Below are positions 8,202-19,128 of a DNA stretch of 64,000 nt, piece by piece; the stretch's first letter is position 1; each line of letters begins with the position of its first letter. Under the pieces are notes generated by a model. The model saw only the letters and a program-made list of their open reading frames with translations, did no database searches and was not told the DNA's origin. A program made the position numbers and the translations under genes. The DNA is from Psychroserpens damuponensis (GTDB lineage Bacteria; Bacteroidota; Bacteroidia; Flavobacteriales; Flavobacteriaceae): NCBI RefSeq assembly GCF_000826655.1, contig NZ_JXJO01000018.1, forward strand, positions 32,169-96,168, given 5' to 3'.

Positions 8202-8657
8202 ATGAGACGAGCCATTTTTCCAGGATCATTTGATCCCATCACTTTAGGACATTATGATATTATAAAGCGTGGTATAAAACTTTTTGACGAAGTAATCATT
8301 GCCATTGGTATTAATGCCGAAAAAAAATACATGTTCTCTTTAGAGCAACGTAAACAATACATTGAAGATGCTTTTATAAATGAGCCTAAAATAAAAGTTG
8401 TAACCTATAAAGGTTTAACTATTGATTTTTGTAAAGAAATTGATGCTAATTTTATACTTAGAGGGTTAAGAAATCCAGCCGATTTTGAATTTGAAAAAGC
8501 TATTGCTCATACCAATAGAAAATTATCAAAAATTGAAACTGTATTTTTATTAACAGCTGCTAAAACGTCTTTCATTTCATCATCTATTGTTAGAGATGTC
8601 ATTAGAAATGATGGTGACTATACGGTTTTAGTACCAGATAGTGTACGCGTTAAATAA
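8202..8657 (+). CDS. coaD: Phosphopantetheine adenylyltransferase
   Basis: 151 residues, the usual CoaD length. It transfers AMP from ATP to 4'-phosphopantetheine, the penultimate step of coenzyme A synthesis. The nucleotidyltransferase TxGH motif appears as TLGH at residues 14-17 within FPGSFDPITLGHYDII. RGLRNPADFEFE and the C-terminal ISSSIVRD loop are also present. It is in an operon with ddl. Its last 8 bases overlap the 3' end of the convergent response-regulator gene, so the two messages are complementary at their tails and no terminator fits between them. Confidence 0.96.
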   Translation: MRRAIFPGSFDPITLGHYDIIKRGIKLFDEVIIAIGINAEKKYMFSLEQRKQYIEDAFINEPKIKVVTYKGLTIDFCKEIDANFILRGLRNPADFEFEKAIAHTNRKLSKIETVFLLTAAKTSFISSSIVRDVIRNDGDYTVLVPDSVRVK

Positions 8658-9300
8658 GATTATTGCGCTTTGCTTTTTGCACAGCCTCTAACTTATTATG
8701 TACTTGAAGTTTTCTATAGATGTTTTCAATATGTTTTCTAACGGTTCCTTTAGAAACGATTAGGTTTTCTGCAATTTGAACATAATTAAGTCCCTTACTT
8801 AAATGTTCTAAAACTTCGGTTTCTCTATTGGTTAATTTAATGTCTTCTTTATCTTTTGCATTTTCTATGCTTAATGGGTTACGAAGTAATTTTAACGTTT
8901 TAAGTGCTATTGAAGGGTTCATTGCTGCACCACCATTTAAGGTTTCTATGATACCGTCATGCAAATCTTTGGCATTAATTTCTTTTAACAAATAACCATC
9001 TGCTCCTGCTTTAATCGCATTAAAAATGTTTTCATCATTATCAAAAACGGTTAACATAATGATTTTTATATGCGGATATTTCTGTTTAATAATAGCTGTA
9101 GTTTCAATACCATTGAGAACTGGCATTTCTATATCCATTAAAATCAAATCTATATTATGATTGTTTTCAATTTGTGATAACAAATCTGATCCATTTACAG
9201 CTGTAAACTTAATTGCAAAATCATCAAAAAATGACAACTTCTCTTTGACAGTATGTATTAAAAATGAATTGTCGTCAACTATAACTATTTTGATTGGCAT
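8650..9300 (-). CDS. LuxR/NarL-family response regulator
   Basis: 216 residues with a receiver domain (1-120) and a LuxR-type helix-turn-helix (about 152-212). The acidic pocket is Asp9/Asp10, the phospho-acceptor Asp56 in LILMDIEMP, and the conserved Lys106 in YLLKE. The DNA-binding part has LTNRETEVLEHLSKGLNYVQIAENL and VSKGTVRKHIENIYRKL, the classic NarL arrangement. It lies 68 bases downstream of the TPR histidine kinase, which is almost certainly its partner. Target genes are unknown; the beta-propeller protein and lipoprotein genes upstream are neighbours worth testing. Confidence 0.92.
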   Translation of the reverse strand: MPIKIVIVDDNSFLIHTVKEKLSFFDDFAIKFTAVNGSDLLSQIENNHNIDLILMDIEMPVLNGIETTAIIKQKYPHIKIIMLTVFDNDENIFNAIKAGADGYLLKEINAKDLHDGIIETLNGGAAMNPSIALKTLKLLRNPLSIENAKDKEDIKLTNRETEVLEHLSKGLNYVQIAENLIVSKGTVRKHIENIYRKLQVHNKLEAVQKAKRNNLI

Positions 9301-9368
9301 TGGTTTAATATTTAGTACTTAAAGGTATTTGATTTAAAATGTGTTTTCTATACGCTATATGTCGTATT

Positions 9369-11318
9369 TTACAAATGATTAATACTTAAAACAACGTGTG
9401 TGCCTTTATTTATTTTTGAAGACACATTAATTTCTGCAGTGATATCATGAGCTCTTTTAGTCATATTATTAATACCATTACCCATTGCTGTGTTTTGCAT
9501 ATCAAAACCTTTACCATCATCGGTGATTTTAAATATAAGTGTATTGTTTTCTGTAGAAAAATCAACTGAAATATGTTTTGCTTCGGAATATTTTAAAGCA
9601 TTATTAATACTTTCCTGAATGATCCGATAGATGTTCATGCCTTCAACAGACGAGAACATGTGATCTCCAATTTCCGAAGTATTTGAATTAAAAATAAACG
9701 TAACACCATCTGAAGCTAAATCTGCTTTATCGATAAAATTTGAAATTCTAGATTGTAAATCTTCTAGAGATATTTTGGTTTTATTCATTGCCCAAATGGT
9801 ATCTCGCAACTCATAAATTGTGGCTGTAGTGAACTCGCTAATGGTTTCTAATTTACTAGTTAATTTTTTATCCTTGATATCAAAACCGTATTTGAGATTG
9901 TCAATTGATGAAATTATAAATGTAAGTTGAGCGCCAATATTATCGTGTAAATCTCGAGAAATTCTTAAGCGTTGTTCTTGTAATATATTTTGAGTTTCAA
10001 TTTTAAGCAATGCATCTTTAAGTTCGTTTTCTTTATGTAATTGACGGTTTTTTAACTTTTGTTGGTTATAAAATAAAAACCCAATAAGTCCTAAAATAAG
10101 TGTCACACCTATTAAACCATAAATTTGATAATCTCGTTGTTGGATGGTTAGTTTATGCTCTGCCAACTCTGCACGTTGCACCAGTATTTCTTTTTCCTTT
10201 TTTTGTGTTTCATATTTCACTTCTATGGCTGCAATAGCTTTAGCATTTTTTTCAGAAAAAATAGAATCTTTAAGTGTTATGTATTGCGCTTTATTTAGTC
10301 TTGCTTTGTTAAAATCACCAAGCATATAATAACTTTCGGCTGCTGTTAAATGTAAATCTGCCGACATTTGTTGAATTTCAGGAAACTTCTTAACTAGCTC
10401 AAATCCCTTTTTAGCATAAATTAGCGCAACTTCAGGATTCTCTTTTTCATTATATAGGGATGCAATATTATTATATGAGGAGAGTTGACTTTTTTCTTCG
10501 GCATCATAATCGTCTGGTTTATCTAACGCTTTTAAGTAGGTTTTAAGTGCTAAATCTATATTCCCATTTTCATTATAGGCATTGGCTAAGTTGTCTAGTA
10601 ATTTGTAGTATTCTATTAAATTATTTTTACGATTGGCTAAATCAATTCCTCTTATATAAAATGATATGGCTTCATCGATTCTACCTAAATCTTTGAGATT
10701 GATTCCTATATTATTTAATGAGGCAACTTGAGCATTTTCTAGATTATATTTCTCTCTTACTTTTAAGGCTTTATAGTGGTAATCGAGTGCCTTTTCTGAA
10801 AGGTTCATTTCTTGGTAAATAAGTCCAATATTATTTAAGGATGATCCTGTTGATTTCTCATCATTTAAACTTTCATTCATTTTTAAAGACTGAAAAAAAT
10901 AGTCTAAAGCCTTATCATAATTGCCACGATTCCAATTAAACATTCCCAGGTTATTAACGCACATAGATTCAATTTGCGGAAATTCAAATTCTCGACTCAT
11001 TTTAAGTGCTTTTTCAAAGTAAAATCCAGCAGAATCAGATTTCCCTGTTACATCCATGTAAATACCATGGGTATTTGTAAGCTCAGTTAAGCCGTAATTA
11101 AATTCCGCTTTTTTGGCTAATGCCTTGCCTTCTTGAATAACTTGTATTGCTTTTTTAGTATCATTAAAAATATAACTAAACCCAATTTTATTATAGAGTC
11201 TCAGTTTAGCAGAATCATTTTTAATGGCTTTTGCAGCAGCATATAAACTATCTAGATTTTGTGCAAATCCAAATGAAGATATAAAACACAGTAATAGGAT
11301 AAAGAATTGTTTTTTCAT
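9369..11318 (-). CDS. TPR-sensor histidine kinase (HisKA_3/HATPase)
   Basis: 649 residues. A signal peptide (about 1-19, ends GFAQ) leads to a periplasmic array of tetratricopeptide repeats (about 40-350) with motifs such as ALDYFFQSLKMNESL and NNIGLIYQEMNLSEKALDYHYKAL. A coiled coil and one transmembrane helix (about 400-420, YGLIGVTLILGLIGFLFY) follow. The cytoplasmic part has the NarX-type dimerisation motif RISRDLHDNIGAQLTF with the phospho-accepting His, then a HATPase domain with ESINNALKYSEA (N box) and TDDGKGFD (G box). This layout is typical of Bacteroidota sensors that detect proteins or peptides through TPRs. It forms an operon with the LuxR-type regulator downstream. Confidence 0.92.
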   Translation of the reverse strand: MKKQFFILLLCFISSFGFAQNLDSLYAAAKAIKNDSAKLRLYNKIGFSYIFNDTKKAIQVIQEGKALAKKAEFNYGLTELTNTHGIYMDVTGKSDSAGFYFEKALKMSREFEFPQIESMCVNNLGMFNWNRGNYDKALDYFFQSLKMNESLNDEKSTGSSLNNIGLIYQEMNLSEKALDYHYKALKVREKYNLENAQVASLNNIGINLKDLGRIDEAISFYIRGIDLANRKNNLIEYYKLLDNLANAYNENGNIDLALKTYLKALDKPDDYDAEEKSQLSSYNNIASLYNEKENPEVALIYAKKGFELVKKFPEIQQMSADLHLTAAESYYMLGDFNKARLNKAQYITLKDSIFSEKNAKAIAAIEVKYETQKKEKEILVQRAELAEHKLTIQQRDYQIYGLIGVTLILGLIGFLFYNQQKLKNRQLHKENELKDALLKIETQNILQEQRLRISRDLHDNIGAQLTFIISSIDNLKYGFDIKDKKLTSKLETISEFTTATIYELRDTIWAMNKTKISLEDLQSRISNFIDKADLASDGVTFIFNSNTSEIGDHMFSSVEGMNIYRIIQESINNALKYSEAKHISVDFSTENNTLIFKITDDGKGFDMQNTAMGNGINNMTKRAHDITAEINVSSKINKGTHVVLSINHL

Positions 11319-11628
11319 TTGTAATTAATTAATAGCACTATCAAGATACTATATTTTTAAACTAAATGGAATTCTATTAAGTATTGGAGATGGAAAGATG
11401 AGATCAATCACAAATTTTTAATCTCACAATAAGACAAAAAAAAAGCATCAGATTTAACAGGCCTTTTGGGGACTTTAAATTAACTGACGCTTAATAAAAT
11501 TGATTAATAGCAAGACGAATATATAACTAATTATCAGTTGAATAGGTTTTTTTCGATAAGGTGCAATTAAAAAAGATTAAGCGTAATTCGTTAAAAATCA
11601 CGCCCAATCATAATCTCAACAACAAGAT
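11319..11628. other. 310-base intergenic region
   Basis: Lies between the histidine kinase start and the end of the beta-propeller gene, both on the minus strand. It must hold the kinase promoter and the 3' end of the upstream transcript. I find no convincing TAnnTTTG element, no strong hairpin with a U-run and no open frame with coding character. It is AT-rich with a homopurine A-run near 11443. Confidence 0.5.
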
Positions 11629-13506
11629 TTATTTATTTAGATTATATGCATAAATCGTTTTATCATTGACTTTATAATACAAATAACCTCCAAATTCATC
11701 TACTTGATATTCTGGTTTTTTATCTTTTAGAATGATTTCTTTTTCTATTGCACCAGAATCCTTATTTACTTTTACTAAACCAACACCATCTTGTAATTTA
11801 GTTAATATAAACTGAGAATTTTGAGTCGCAGCAGTGGCTTTAAAACGCTTGAGCATTTCGGCAACCGAAGCTCCAGAAGCTGCAGCCATACCATCTCCTA
11901 AATTTGCATAACGTTGACCTGTAGACGTGTAATTACCAAGTACATTTCTATTATCATTAGCAACAGCATAAGAACTCGTTGCGGCTGCTGCTGTTGCTAC
12001 GGCTGTGACTCCTGCTAATATAGCTCCAAAGGCACTTTTTCCTGGCGCTCTGTGATATTCATGCCACACTTTATCTCCTTTAAAATCTAACATCATTAAA
12101 TTTTGATCGGAAGTTAAAAGAATACCGCCTGCTCTCACTTCTACCAAAGTAGGATCTTCTTTACCTTCAAAATCTGACTCTGCTAACAATGTTGATTCAC
12201 CCGAATCTGCATTAATCGCATATAGTTTGTCATCAGCACTTATTAGATAGTTATTATTAGTTTTATCTAAATCTGAACTCACCACATCTGCTCGTTTAAA
12301 TTTCATGGCTTTTTTCCAAATTTGATCTCCAGTATCAAGGTTTACAATATTAGCATCTTCCGAAGTAATATAAAGTAGTCCTTGAGGCGTGTGAGCCATG
12401 GTTAAAATGTTCTCTCCTGTTTTTAGAGGCTTTTTAAAGAGTGTGTGTCCTTCATAAGAAATCTTATTGATTCCTCCCTCTTTAATTCCGAAGAGAATAC
12501 CATCATCCATAATATAAAAGTGTTGCACATAGCCTTTCGTTTTAGGTGCCTTATCCCAAAGATCTTCACCATTTGAAGCACTAAACATCGTTATTTTAGA
12601 TTCTGAAGCTGCTCCAAATGTTTTACCACTACCAGCAACATCACTAACAACAGCTAAGCCTTGCGGCAAAATTTGAAAATTTGAAACGCTTCCTTTTACT
12701 TTACGTTCATCGTCCCACGCTTCGCTACCATTTGAATTGATTTTATAGATTCTTGTATTTTTACCATTAGATGTTGCTGAAAACGCATAAATATCACTTT
12801 CTTGATCATTACTAGTCATCCAGTTAACATTCTTTACTTTATTATCCCATAATGTTTCTCCTGTTTTAGATTTCGCAATAATACCTTGACTTGTTGGCAC
12901 TAATAACTGATCTTTTAATAATAAAGGTGTTCCTGTTATTGCATAATTTTTCATAGTCACTTTACCAGGTGTCATCAAAAAAAATGCGTAATCCTCTTCG
13001 CCTGTATTTAAATCATAAACGGCAACTTTGGGAGTTACACTTTCATGTTTTGCACCTCCTTTTTGAAAACCGCTTACCACCAATTTATTTTGTGGCATCA
13101 TCACTGTACAAACTGATACACTTTTCCAACCTTTAGACTCGGTGGTAAATAATATTTTTCCAGACATATAATCAATTACAGCTTTTTTAGAACTAATAGC
13201 TGCAAACCCTGTTTGATCAACAATAACATATGGTGCTTTTGGCACATAAGTGATTTCTTCTGGTTTTACTCGACCGTAATCTGTGAAATTAAATAGTAAT
13301 TGATCTTCACCTGGTTTTATACCAACTAATCCATCATTAGTTGCCACGACCACAGTTCCTCCTTCTGTGATAGTCATTTCGTTTATCTTGGCTCCAAGCT
13401 CATAATTATGATCTGGAGTTTCTGCTTTTTGAGCATTTAGTGTAGTTGCACTCATTACAAATGCAACTATCACTAAGCTCTTTAACTGAATTAATAGCTT
13501 TTTCAT
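11629..13506 (-). CDS. Secreted PQQ-like beta-propeller protein
   Basis: 625 residues with a signal peptide (about 1-25, ending LNAQ). The rest consists of repeated beta-strand blades resembling PQQ-binding quinoprotein propellers: AVYDLNTGEEDYAFF, IAKSKTGETLWDNKV, MFSASNGEDLWDKAP, VNLDTGDQIWKKAMK and YAINADSGESTLL. Each has the Asp/Asn-x-x-x-G-x-x-x-W turn of these blades. No dehydrogenase catalytic residues are recognisable, so it is more likely a structural or binding propeller than an enzyme. An Ala-rich hydrophobic stretch (about 490-505, GVTAVATAAAATSSYAV) interrupts the blades and might be a membrane-interacting loop. It is 10 bases downstream of a DUF6252-like lipoprotein gene and forms an operon with it. 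Confidence 0.75.
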   Translation of the reverse strand: MKKLLIQLKSLVIVAFVMSATTLNAQKAETPDHNYELGAKINEMTITEGGTVVVATNDGLVGIKPGEDQLLFNFTDYGRVKPEEITYVPKAPYVIVDQTGFAAISSKKAVIDYMSGKILFTTESKGWKSVSVCTVMMPQNKLVVSGFQKGGAKHESVTPKVAVYDLNTGEEDYAFFLMTPGKVTMKNYAITGTPLLLKDQLLVPTSQGIIAKSKTGETLWDNKVKNVNWMTSNDQESDIYAFSATSNGKNTRIYKINSNGSEAWDDERKVKGSVSNFQILPQGLAVVSDVAGSGKTFGAASESKITMFSASNGEDLWDKAPKTKGYVQHFYIMDDGILFGIKEGGINKISYEGHTLFKKPLKTGENILTMAHTPQGLLYITSEDANIVNLDTGDQIWKKAMKFKRADVVSSDLDKTNNNYLISADDKLYAINADSGESTLLAESDFEGKEDPTLVEVRAGGILLTSDQNLMMLDFKGDKVWHEYHRAPGKSAFGAILAGVTAVATAAAATSSYAVANDNRNVLGNYTSTGQRYANLGDGMAAASGASVAEMLKRFKATAATQNSQFILTKLQDGVGLVKVNKDSGAIEKEIILKDKKPEYQVDEFGGYLYYKVNDKTIYAYNLNK

Positions 13507-13516
13507 ATGTCGCTTT

Positions 13517-14053
13517 TTAGTTTACAACTTGCTTGTTTAAATTAAAAGAGCCTTCTGTAATTGTTTTGATTGATTGATCTCCACCTACATTTTTACATGT
13601 AAAATTGAATGTCCCTATGACTTTAGAATCTGTTTCTTCAGAAATATTTAATTCTCCAACCATGGTATCGTCATAAGGCGCTTGCCAAATTTCAGTAGTT
13701 GAGTTTTGAGGGTTGTTTAAATCGACATCAGTTTCGGTATATGATCCTACGTTTGCGATATTTGCGCCTCCTCCAAAAGGATATGCACCCACACCATCAT
13801 AGCCAAAAATGCTAATAGAAAATGCATTGCCATCACTGTTTGATGCAATAATTATTAAATTTTGTCCAGAATTTGCCACTGTAGCCGATGATGAAATTTC
13901 CATAGATTGATATGACGCTCCATCAACTTTTGCTGTTAATGCTCCAGATGGTGCACTTCCTGGTGCTCCTCCATCATCGTCACTAGAACACGACGTTAAA
14001 CTTAGTAATGTGCCTACCATTACAAATAACATAAATTGCTTAAAACTTCTCAT
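13517..14053 (-). CDS. DUF6252-like lipoprotein
   Basis: 178 residues. The signal ends in LSLTSC (Cys about 22), followed by SSDDDGG, the acidic tether typical of Bacteroidota surface lipoproteins. The mature domain begins LTAKVDGASYQSMEIS, contains IIIASNSDGNAFSISIFGY and ends TFNFTCKNVGGDQSIKTITEGSFNL. This pattern matches the DUF6252 group of beta-sandwich lipoproteins, whose role is unknown. It is first in an operon with the beta-propeller gene; joint export to the envelope is likely. Confidence 0.7.
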   Translation of the reverse strand: MRSFKQFMLFVMVGTLLSLTSCSSDDDGGAPGSAPSGALTAKVDGASYQSMEISSSATVANSGQNLIIIASNSDGNAFSISIFGYDGVGAYPFGGGANIANVGSYTETDVDLNNPQNSTTEIWQAPYDDTMVGELNISEETDSKVIGTFNFTCKNVGGDQSIKTITEGSFNLNKQVVN

Positions 14054-14183
14054 TGTTGAATAATTTTGTGATTAATAATGAGACAAAGTTGCGATATATC
14101 ACAAGGCAAGACAATACGACATATGACGTATATCAAATTAAATCAAAGACAATGAGCTTATTTTAAACAGTTTACAATAACAT

Positions 14184-15143
14184 TTAAAACGAAATATGAG
14201 GATGTTTTGAATTCAACAATTGTATTTTATTATCTAATTGTGAAAGAAAATTTTGATGCGCTTTTGATTGTGGATTAAATGGTTTGTGCGATAAACCTTT
14301 TTGAATATCCGCAACCAATTTTAATGTGGTTTTGGTGTCTTCAGACATGTAAACATCTACAAAACGCTCCCAAATGCAAGTAACTGCAGTGGTATTGGGA
14401 TGCAGCATATCTTCATTATAGAATCTATAATCTCTTAATTCATCCATCATAATTTCATACGAAGGAAAGTAACCCTCAGCTACGCTTAAAGAACAATCTT
14501 TTAAGACATTATGGATAGACGTAATTAAATGCGATTTACTTTGAGTATTCTCAACAAAACCATCTTTAATATGCCTCACAGGTGATACGGTAAACACAAC
14601 ATTCACATTAGGATTAATGCTTTTTACCAAACTTATAATACTCTCTAAAGACTCTGAAATTTCATCTACAGACAACAACTCTTTCAAAAATTTTTTCTGC
14701 GGAATTTTATGACAATTAGCCACAAATGCATCTGTTTCAATAAAACGATATGCCCACGCTGTTCCTAAAGTAATAATGATGTGACTTGCTTCTTGCAAAA
14801 ACTGATGTGTCCTTTTTATATAAAGGTTCAAATTTTGAAGTAGTTCAATTTCCGAAGCACTAGAACATTTAGAATGTGCATCATAACAATGCCATTGCTC
14901 GTTATGAAAAAAGATATCATCTTTAGTGTATACTTTCTCATTTATAGCGTGAGTAATTAAACGCTCAATCGCCAAAGGATGAAATAAAATTCCGAATGGG
15001 TTTTGTAATTTCTGAAATTTAAAATACTCAAATTTATCGCCTACGTTTTTAGAAAAACAAGACCCTAACAACAGTACTTTTGAGTTATAATCGATTTGAT
15101 TATATCTACTTGGTTTTAACTTTAGTTTGGTTTGTAAATTCAT
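14184..15143 (-). CDS. GSCFA domain protein
   Basis: 319 residues without a signal peptide. The N-terminal LLLGSCFSKNVGDKFEYFKF contains the GSCF motif that names the family, followed by NPFGILFHPLAIERLI. ITLGTAWAYR, FTVSPVRHIKDGF and the late FYNEDMLHPN with Asp and His fit an SGNH/GDSL-like esterase fold, with Ser27 of GSCFS as likely nucleophile. Substrates are unknown; family members may deacylate cell-surface glycans or lipids. It stands alone between the DUF6252 lipoprotein and alaS. Confidence 0.85.
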   Translation of the reverse strand: MNLQTKLKLKPSRYNQIDYNSKVLLLGSCFSKNVGDKFEYFKFQKLQNPFGILFHPLAIERLITHAINEKVYTKDDIFFHNEQWHCYDAHSKCSSASEIELLQNLNLYIKRTHQFLQEASHIIITLGTAWAYRFIETDAFVANCHKIPQKKFLKELLSVDEISESLESIISLVKSINPNVNVVFTVSPVRHIKDGFVENTQSKSHLITSIHNVLKDCSLSVAEGYFPSYEIMMDELRDYRFYNEDMLHPNTTAVTCIWERFVDVYMSEDTKTTLKLVADIQKGLSHKPFNPQSKAHQNFLSQLDNKIQLLNSKHPHISF

Positions 15144-15343
15144 TTCTTTCTTCTCACAAAGGCTTAGAGAGGCATAGCTACACTTAATTAAATACTCGTT
15201 CGTTATTACGCATATGTTCTTAATTATATAACACCCAAATCTTTTTTAATTAAAAATTTGATACTAATTCATCAACTTTTGTATTGATTAATGTCCCAAC
15301 CAATTCAGCTTCGAGCTCTCGCGACTTTGCAAAAAAAACTTCT

Positions 15344-17956
15344 TTAGCTCAAATATCCTTCACTAGCTTTCAAAGCTGCCTCTATACCATCAGGATTTTT
15401 TCCTCCAGCCGTTGCAAAAAATGGTTGGCCACCACCACCACCTTGGATGTGTTTCCCTAATTCTCTTACAATGGTTCCTGCATTTAAGTTTTTAGTTGCT
15501 ACGAGTTCTTTAGAAATGTAACATGATAAAATAGCTTTCCCATCATTTTCTGCGCCAAACAGCAAGAATAAGTTATCAAACTGACTTCCTAATTCAAAGC
15601 ATACATCTTTAATTCCTGCAGCATCTAAATCTATTTTTTTAGCCAAAAAGTTTACGCCATTAATTTGAGTGATTTCATTTTTAAGATCACCTTTTATAGA
15701 TTTTGCTTTATCTTTTAACAAACCTTCAATTTGCTTTTTAAGCGATGTATTTTCATCTTGTAAGTTTTGCAAAGCTTTCACTGGTTCTTTAGCATTATTA
15801 AGCAAATCACGCATTTCAAAATATGCTCTGTTATTTTCAAAGTAGAACTCTTTCACAGCATCACTGGTAATAGCTTCAATACGACGAATACCAGATGCTA
15901 CAGCACCTTCACTAACTATTTTAAAATGCCATATATCACCAGTATTTTTCACATGCGTTCCGCCACACAATTCTATAGATTGTCCAAAACGAACTGCACG
16001 AACTGTATCACCATATTTTTCGCCAAATAAAGCCATTGCTCCTTCGTCTATAGCTTGTTGCATGGGTACGTTACGCTTTTCTTGTAGTGGCAAATTTCCG
16101 TAGATACGTCTATTCACAAAATCTTCAACCTCTCTTAATTCTTCAACAGTTAGCTTAGAAAAATGCGAAAAGTCAAAGCGTAAATATTTAGAATGAACCG
16201 CAGATCCTTTTTGCTCTACATGGTCTCCTAGAACCTCACGCAATGCTTGATGCAATAAATGTGTAGCTGTATGGTTACTTTCGGTTCTATTACGTTGCTT
16301 TTTATCTACAGTAGCTTTAAATACCTCATGGACATGTTTTGGTAAATTTTTAGTAAAATGAACCGCTATATTATTTTCTCTCTTAGTATCAATAATATAA
16401 ACAATATCTCCATGTGCATCTTCCAAATAGCCTTTATCACCTACTTGTCCGCCACCTTCAGCATAAAAAGGTGTAATATTAAATACAAGTTGGTAGAGTT
16501 CGCCATCTTTTTTAGACGTTACTTTTCTATATTTTACGAGTTTAACATTAGCTTCTAATGTATCATAACCAATAAATTCTTGCTCTTCATCATCAATTAA
16601 GATGGTCCAGTCATCAGATTTTAATTCAGATGCCTGCTTACCTCTTTGTTGTTGCTCTTTTAGTTTTTTCTCAAATTCTGCATGATTATATGTAAAGCCG
16701 TTTTCACGAAGTATCAAATCGGTTAAATCTTCAGGAAACCCATAAGTATCTTTAAGTTCAAACACTTTAGCTCCAGAAATTTCTTTAACAGGAGCATGTT
16801 CAATGATACGATCTAATAAAATTAAACCTTGATCTAAGGTTCTTAAAAAAGAGGTTTCTTCTTCTTTAATAACATTTTCTATGAGTTGACGTTGCGCTTT
16901 TAACTCTGGAAAAGCATGTCCCATTTGTTTAACAAGCACTTCAACCAATCTATAAATAAACGGTTCTTTTTTATCTAAAAATGTAAACCCGTAACGTACT
17001 GCACGACGTAAAATTCTACGAATCACATAACCAGCACCTGTATTACTTGGCAATTGACCATCTGCAATAGAAAATGCGACGGCACGCACATGATCTGAAA
17101 TCACTCTAATAGCAACATCTACCTTTTCGTTTTTACCATAATCTTTATCGGTGATGGTTTCTATTTCACGAATAATTGGCGTAAACACGTCTGTATCATA
17201 ATTAGATTGTACACCTTGCATGACCATACAAAGTCGTTCAAATCCCATTCCGGTATCAATATGTTTGTCTGGTAAATTCTCTAACGATCCATTTGCTTTA
17301 CGGTTGTATTGCATAAAAACCAAGTTCCAGATTTCTACAACCTGAGGATGATCCATATTTACTAAAGTTTTACCATCGACTTTAGCTTTTTCTTCTGCCG
17401 AGCGAATATCGACATGAATTTCACTACACGGTCCACAAGGGCCTTGATCTCCCATTTCCCAAAAGTTATCCTTTTTGTTACCCATAAGAATTCTATCTTC
17501 GGAAATGTAACCTTTCCAGAAATCGTAGGCTTCTTGATCCATTGGGATACCGTCTTCCTTATCACCTTCAAAAACGGTAACATAAAGAATGTCTTTATCA
17601 ATGTTTAATTTTTCGGTCAATAATTCCCAAGCCCAAGCAATCGCTTCTTTCTTAAAATAATCACCAAAACTCCAATTTCCTAACATTTCAAAAAGTGTAT
17701 GATGATAAGTATCATAACCCACTTCTTCCAAATCGTTATGTTTACCAGAGACACGCAAGCATTTTTGTGAATCAGTAAGACGATTATTTTTAGGCTGCGC
17801 ATTTCCGAGGAAATACTCTTTAAAAGGTGCCATACCAGAATTAACAAACATCAACGTTGGATCGTCTTTTAAAACCATTGGTGCAGATGGCACGATGCTA
17901 TGCTTCTTTTCTTCGAAGAAGTTTAAAAATGTATTTCGGATGTCTTGAGACTTCAT
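15344..17956 (-). CDS. alaS: Alanine--tRNA ligase
   Basis: 870 residues from the ATG at 17956 ([14 protein letters not shown]); an in-frame ATG 36 bases upstream would add an unconserved [12 protein letters not shown], so I prefer the inner start. The class II catalytic domain carries [34 protein letters not shown] and DTGMGFERL. The editing domain has the zinc motif [11 protein letters not shown] and later ELCGGTHV. The C-terminal C-Ala domain ends with the Gly-rich [14 protein letters not shown]. It charges tRNA-Ala and hydrolyses misacylated Ser/Gly. Length is normal. It is divergent from the M23 peptidase gene. Confidence 0.96.
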   Translation of the reverse strand: MKSQDIRNTFLNFFEEKKHSIVPSAPMVLKDDPTLMFVNSGMAPFKEYFLGNAQPKNNRLTDSQKCLRVSGKHNDLEEVGYDTYHHTLFEMLGNWSFGDYFKKEAIAWAWELLTEKLNIDKDILYVTVFEGDKEDGIPMDQEAYDFWKGYISEDRILMGNKKDNFWEMGDQGPCGPCSEIHVDIRSAEEKAKVDGKTLVNMDHPQVVEIWNLVFMQYNRKANGSLENLPDKHIDTGMGFERLCMVMQGVQSNYDTDVFTPIIREIETITDKDYGKNEKVDVAIRVISDHVRAVAFSIADGQLPSNTGAGYVIRRILRRAVRYGFTFLDKKEPFIYRLVEVLVKQMGHAFPELKAQRQLIENVIKEEETSFLRTLDQGLILLDRIIEHAPVKEISGAKVFELKDTYGFPEDLTDLILRENGFTYNHAEFEKKLKEQQQRGKQASELKSDDWTILIDDEEQEFIGYDTLEANVKLVKYRKVTSKKDGELYQLVFNITPFYAEGGGQVGDKGYLEDAHGDIVYIIDTKRENNIAVHFTKNLPKHVHEVFKATVDKKQRNRTESNHTATHLLHQALREVLGDHVEQKGSAVHSKYLRFDFSHFSKLTVEELREVEDFVNRRIYGNLPLQEKRNVPMQQAIDEGAMALFGEKYGDTVRAVRFGQSIELCGGTHVKNTGDIWHFKIVSEGAVASGIRRIEAITSDAVKEFYFENNRAYFEMRDLLNNAKEPVKALQNLQDENTSLKKQIEGLLKDKAKSIKGDLKNEITQINGVNFLAKKIDLDAAGIKDVCFELGSQFDNLFLLFGAENDGKAILSCYISKELVATKNLNAGTIVRELGKHIQGGGGGQPFFATAGGKNPDGIEAALKASEGYLS

Positions 17957-18077
17957 GCGCTTAGTATTATTATTTTTAGTCAGTTGCCACATAAAACACG
18001 ACTACAATAATAATCTACTTGATTATAATTATCGTTAGAGGTTTCATGCGCTATGATAAACGTTGTTCCTATTAATA

Positions 18078-18108
18078 TTCGATAAATAAGAAACAATTTA
18101 TATATTTG
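18078..18108 (+). promoter_or_regulatory. Candidate promoter of the M23 peptidase operon
   Basis: An exact Bacteroidota -7 element TATATTTG is at 18101-18108. A weak -33 (TTC at 18078-18080) stands 20 bases upstream. Transcription would start about 40 bases before the ATG at 18153, and the position between divergent genes supports it. Confidence 0.5.
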
Positions 18109-18152
18109 TGTTACGTTCTATTTCGTCTTGCAAAAATAGAATTTTTTAAGAT

Positions 18153-19124
18153 ATGTCTAAAGTAAAATATCATTACGATCCTGAAACACTTTCTTACCGC
18201 AAAATAGAGCGTAAGAAAGGCAAAACTATTACCTACGGATTTATATTTTTATTAGCCGCTGCACTTTTTGGGTTTTTATTTGTTTTTATTGCCAGTCAAT
18301 ACATTCAATCACCTAGAGAACGTGCTCTTAAACGCGAGTTGGCTAACATGGAATTACAATACGAACTTTTAAACAAACGTGTTGATGATGCCTTTGCTGC
18401 TCTAGAAAGTGTAGAAGAACGTGACAACTCTATTTATAGATTATATTTTGAATCTAACCCTATCCCAGACGAACAACGTCGAGCAGGTTTTGGAGGTGTT
18501 AATCGTTATAAAAAATATGAAGGTTACGACAACTCTAAACTTATTATAGAGAGTAATAAACGTTTAGATAAACTTCAAAAAGCTGTGGTGGTACAATCAC
18601 GATCATTAGACGAAATTGCAGTATTAGCTGCAGATAAAGAAAAGTTTTTGGCGTCCATACCAGCAATTCAACCTGTGAGAAATAAAGATTTAAAACGTAT
18701 GGCTTCTGGCTATGGTTATAGAACAGATCCATTTACGAAGGTGAGAAAATTTCATTTTGGTATGGATTTTACTGCACCTCGAGGCACACCTGTTTACGCA
18801 ACTGGTGACGGTGTTGTAAAACGAGCAGATAATAACGCTACAGGCTATGGTAATCATATAAGAATAGATCATGGCTACGGTTATGTCTCTTTATACGCAC
18901 ATTTATACCAGTATAAAGTTCGTGCCAATCAAAAAGTAAAACGTGGCGACCTTATTGGCTACGTTGGTAGTACAGGACGATCTGAAGCACCTCATCTTCA
19001 TTATGAAGTATTTAAAGATGAAGAACGCATCAATCCTATTAATTTTTACTACGGAAATTTAACTGCAGAAGAATATGCACGTTTATTACAAAAAGCTTCG
19101 TTAGAAAATCAATCTTTAGACTAA
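18153..19124 (+). CDS. Membrane-anchored M23 (LytM) peptidase
   Basis: 323 residues. A cytoplasmic stub precedes one transmembrane helix (about 25-48, YGFIFLLAAALFGFLFVF), a periplasmic coiled coil (about 55-165) and a LytM domain (about 185-300). The zinc ligands are His and Asp in FHFGMDF and the second His in APHLHYEV (HxH); LYAHLYQY and GSTGRSEAPHLH complete the motif set. Such proteins either cut peptidoglycan cross-links or, when degenerate, activate amidases; here all ligands are present, so it is likely an active endopeptidase. It starts a run of five closely spaced plus-strand genes ending with the second TPM protein. Confidence 0.93.
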   Translation: MSKVKYHYDPETLSYRKIERKKGKTITYGFIFLLAAALFGFLFVFIASQYIQSPRERALKRELANMELQYELLNKRVDDAFAALESVEERDNSIYRLYFESNPIPDEQRRAGFGGVNRYKKYEGYDNSKLIIESNKRLDKLQKAVVVQSRSLDEIAVLAADKEKFLASIPAIQPVRNKDLKRMASGYGYRTDPFTKVRKFHFGMDFTAPRGTPVYATGDGVVKRADNNATGYGNHIRIDHGYGYVSLYAHLYQYKVRANQKVKRGDLIGYVGSTGRSEAPHLHYEVFKDEERINPINFYYGNLTAEEYARLLQKASLENQSLD

Positions 19125-19128
19125 AACT

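Noticed and set aside
8650..8657. Overlap of coaD and response regulator genes as a regulatory antisense pair
   Set aside because: An 8-base tail overlap of convergent genes is common in compact genomes.
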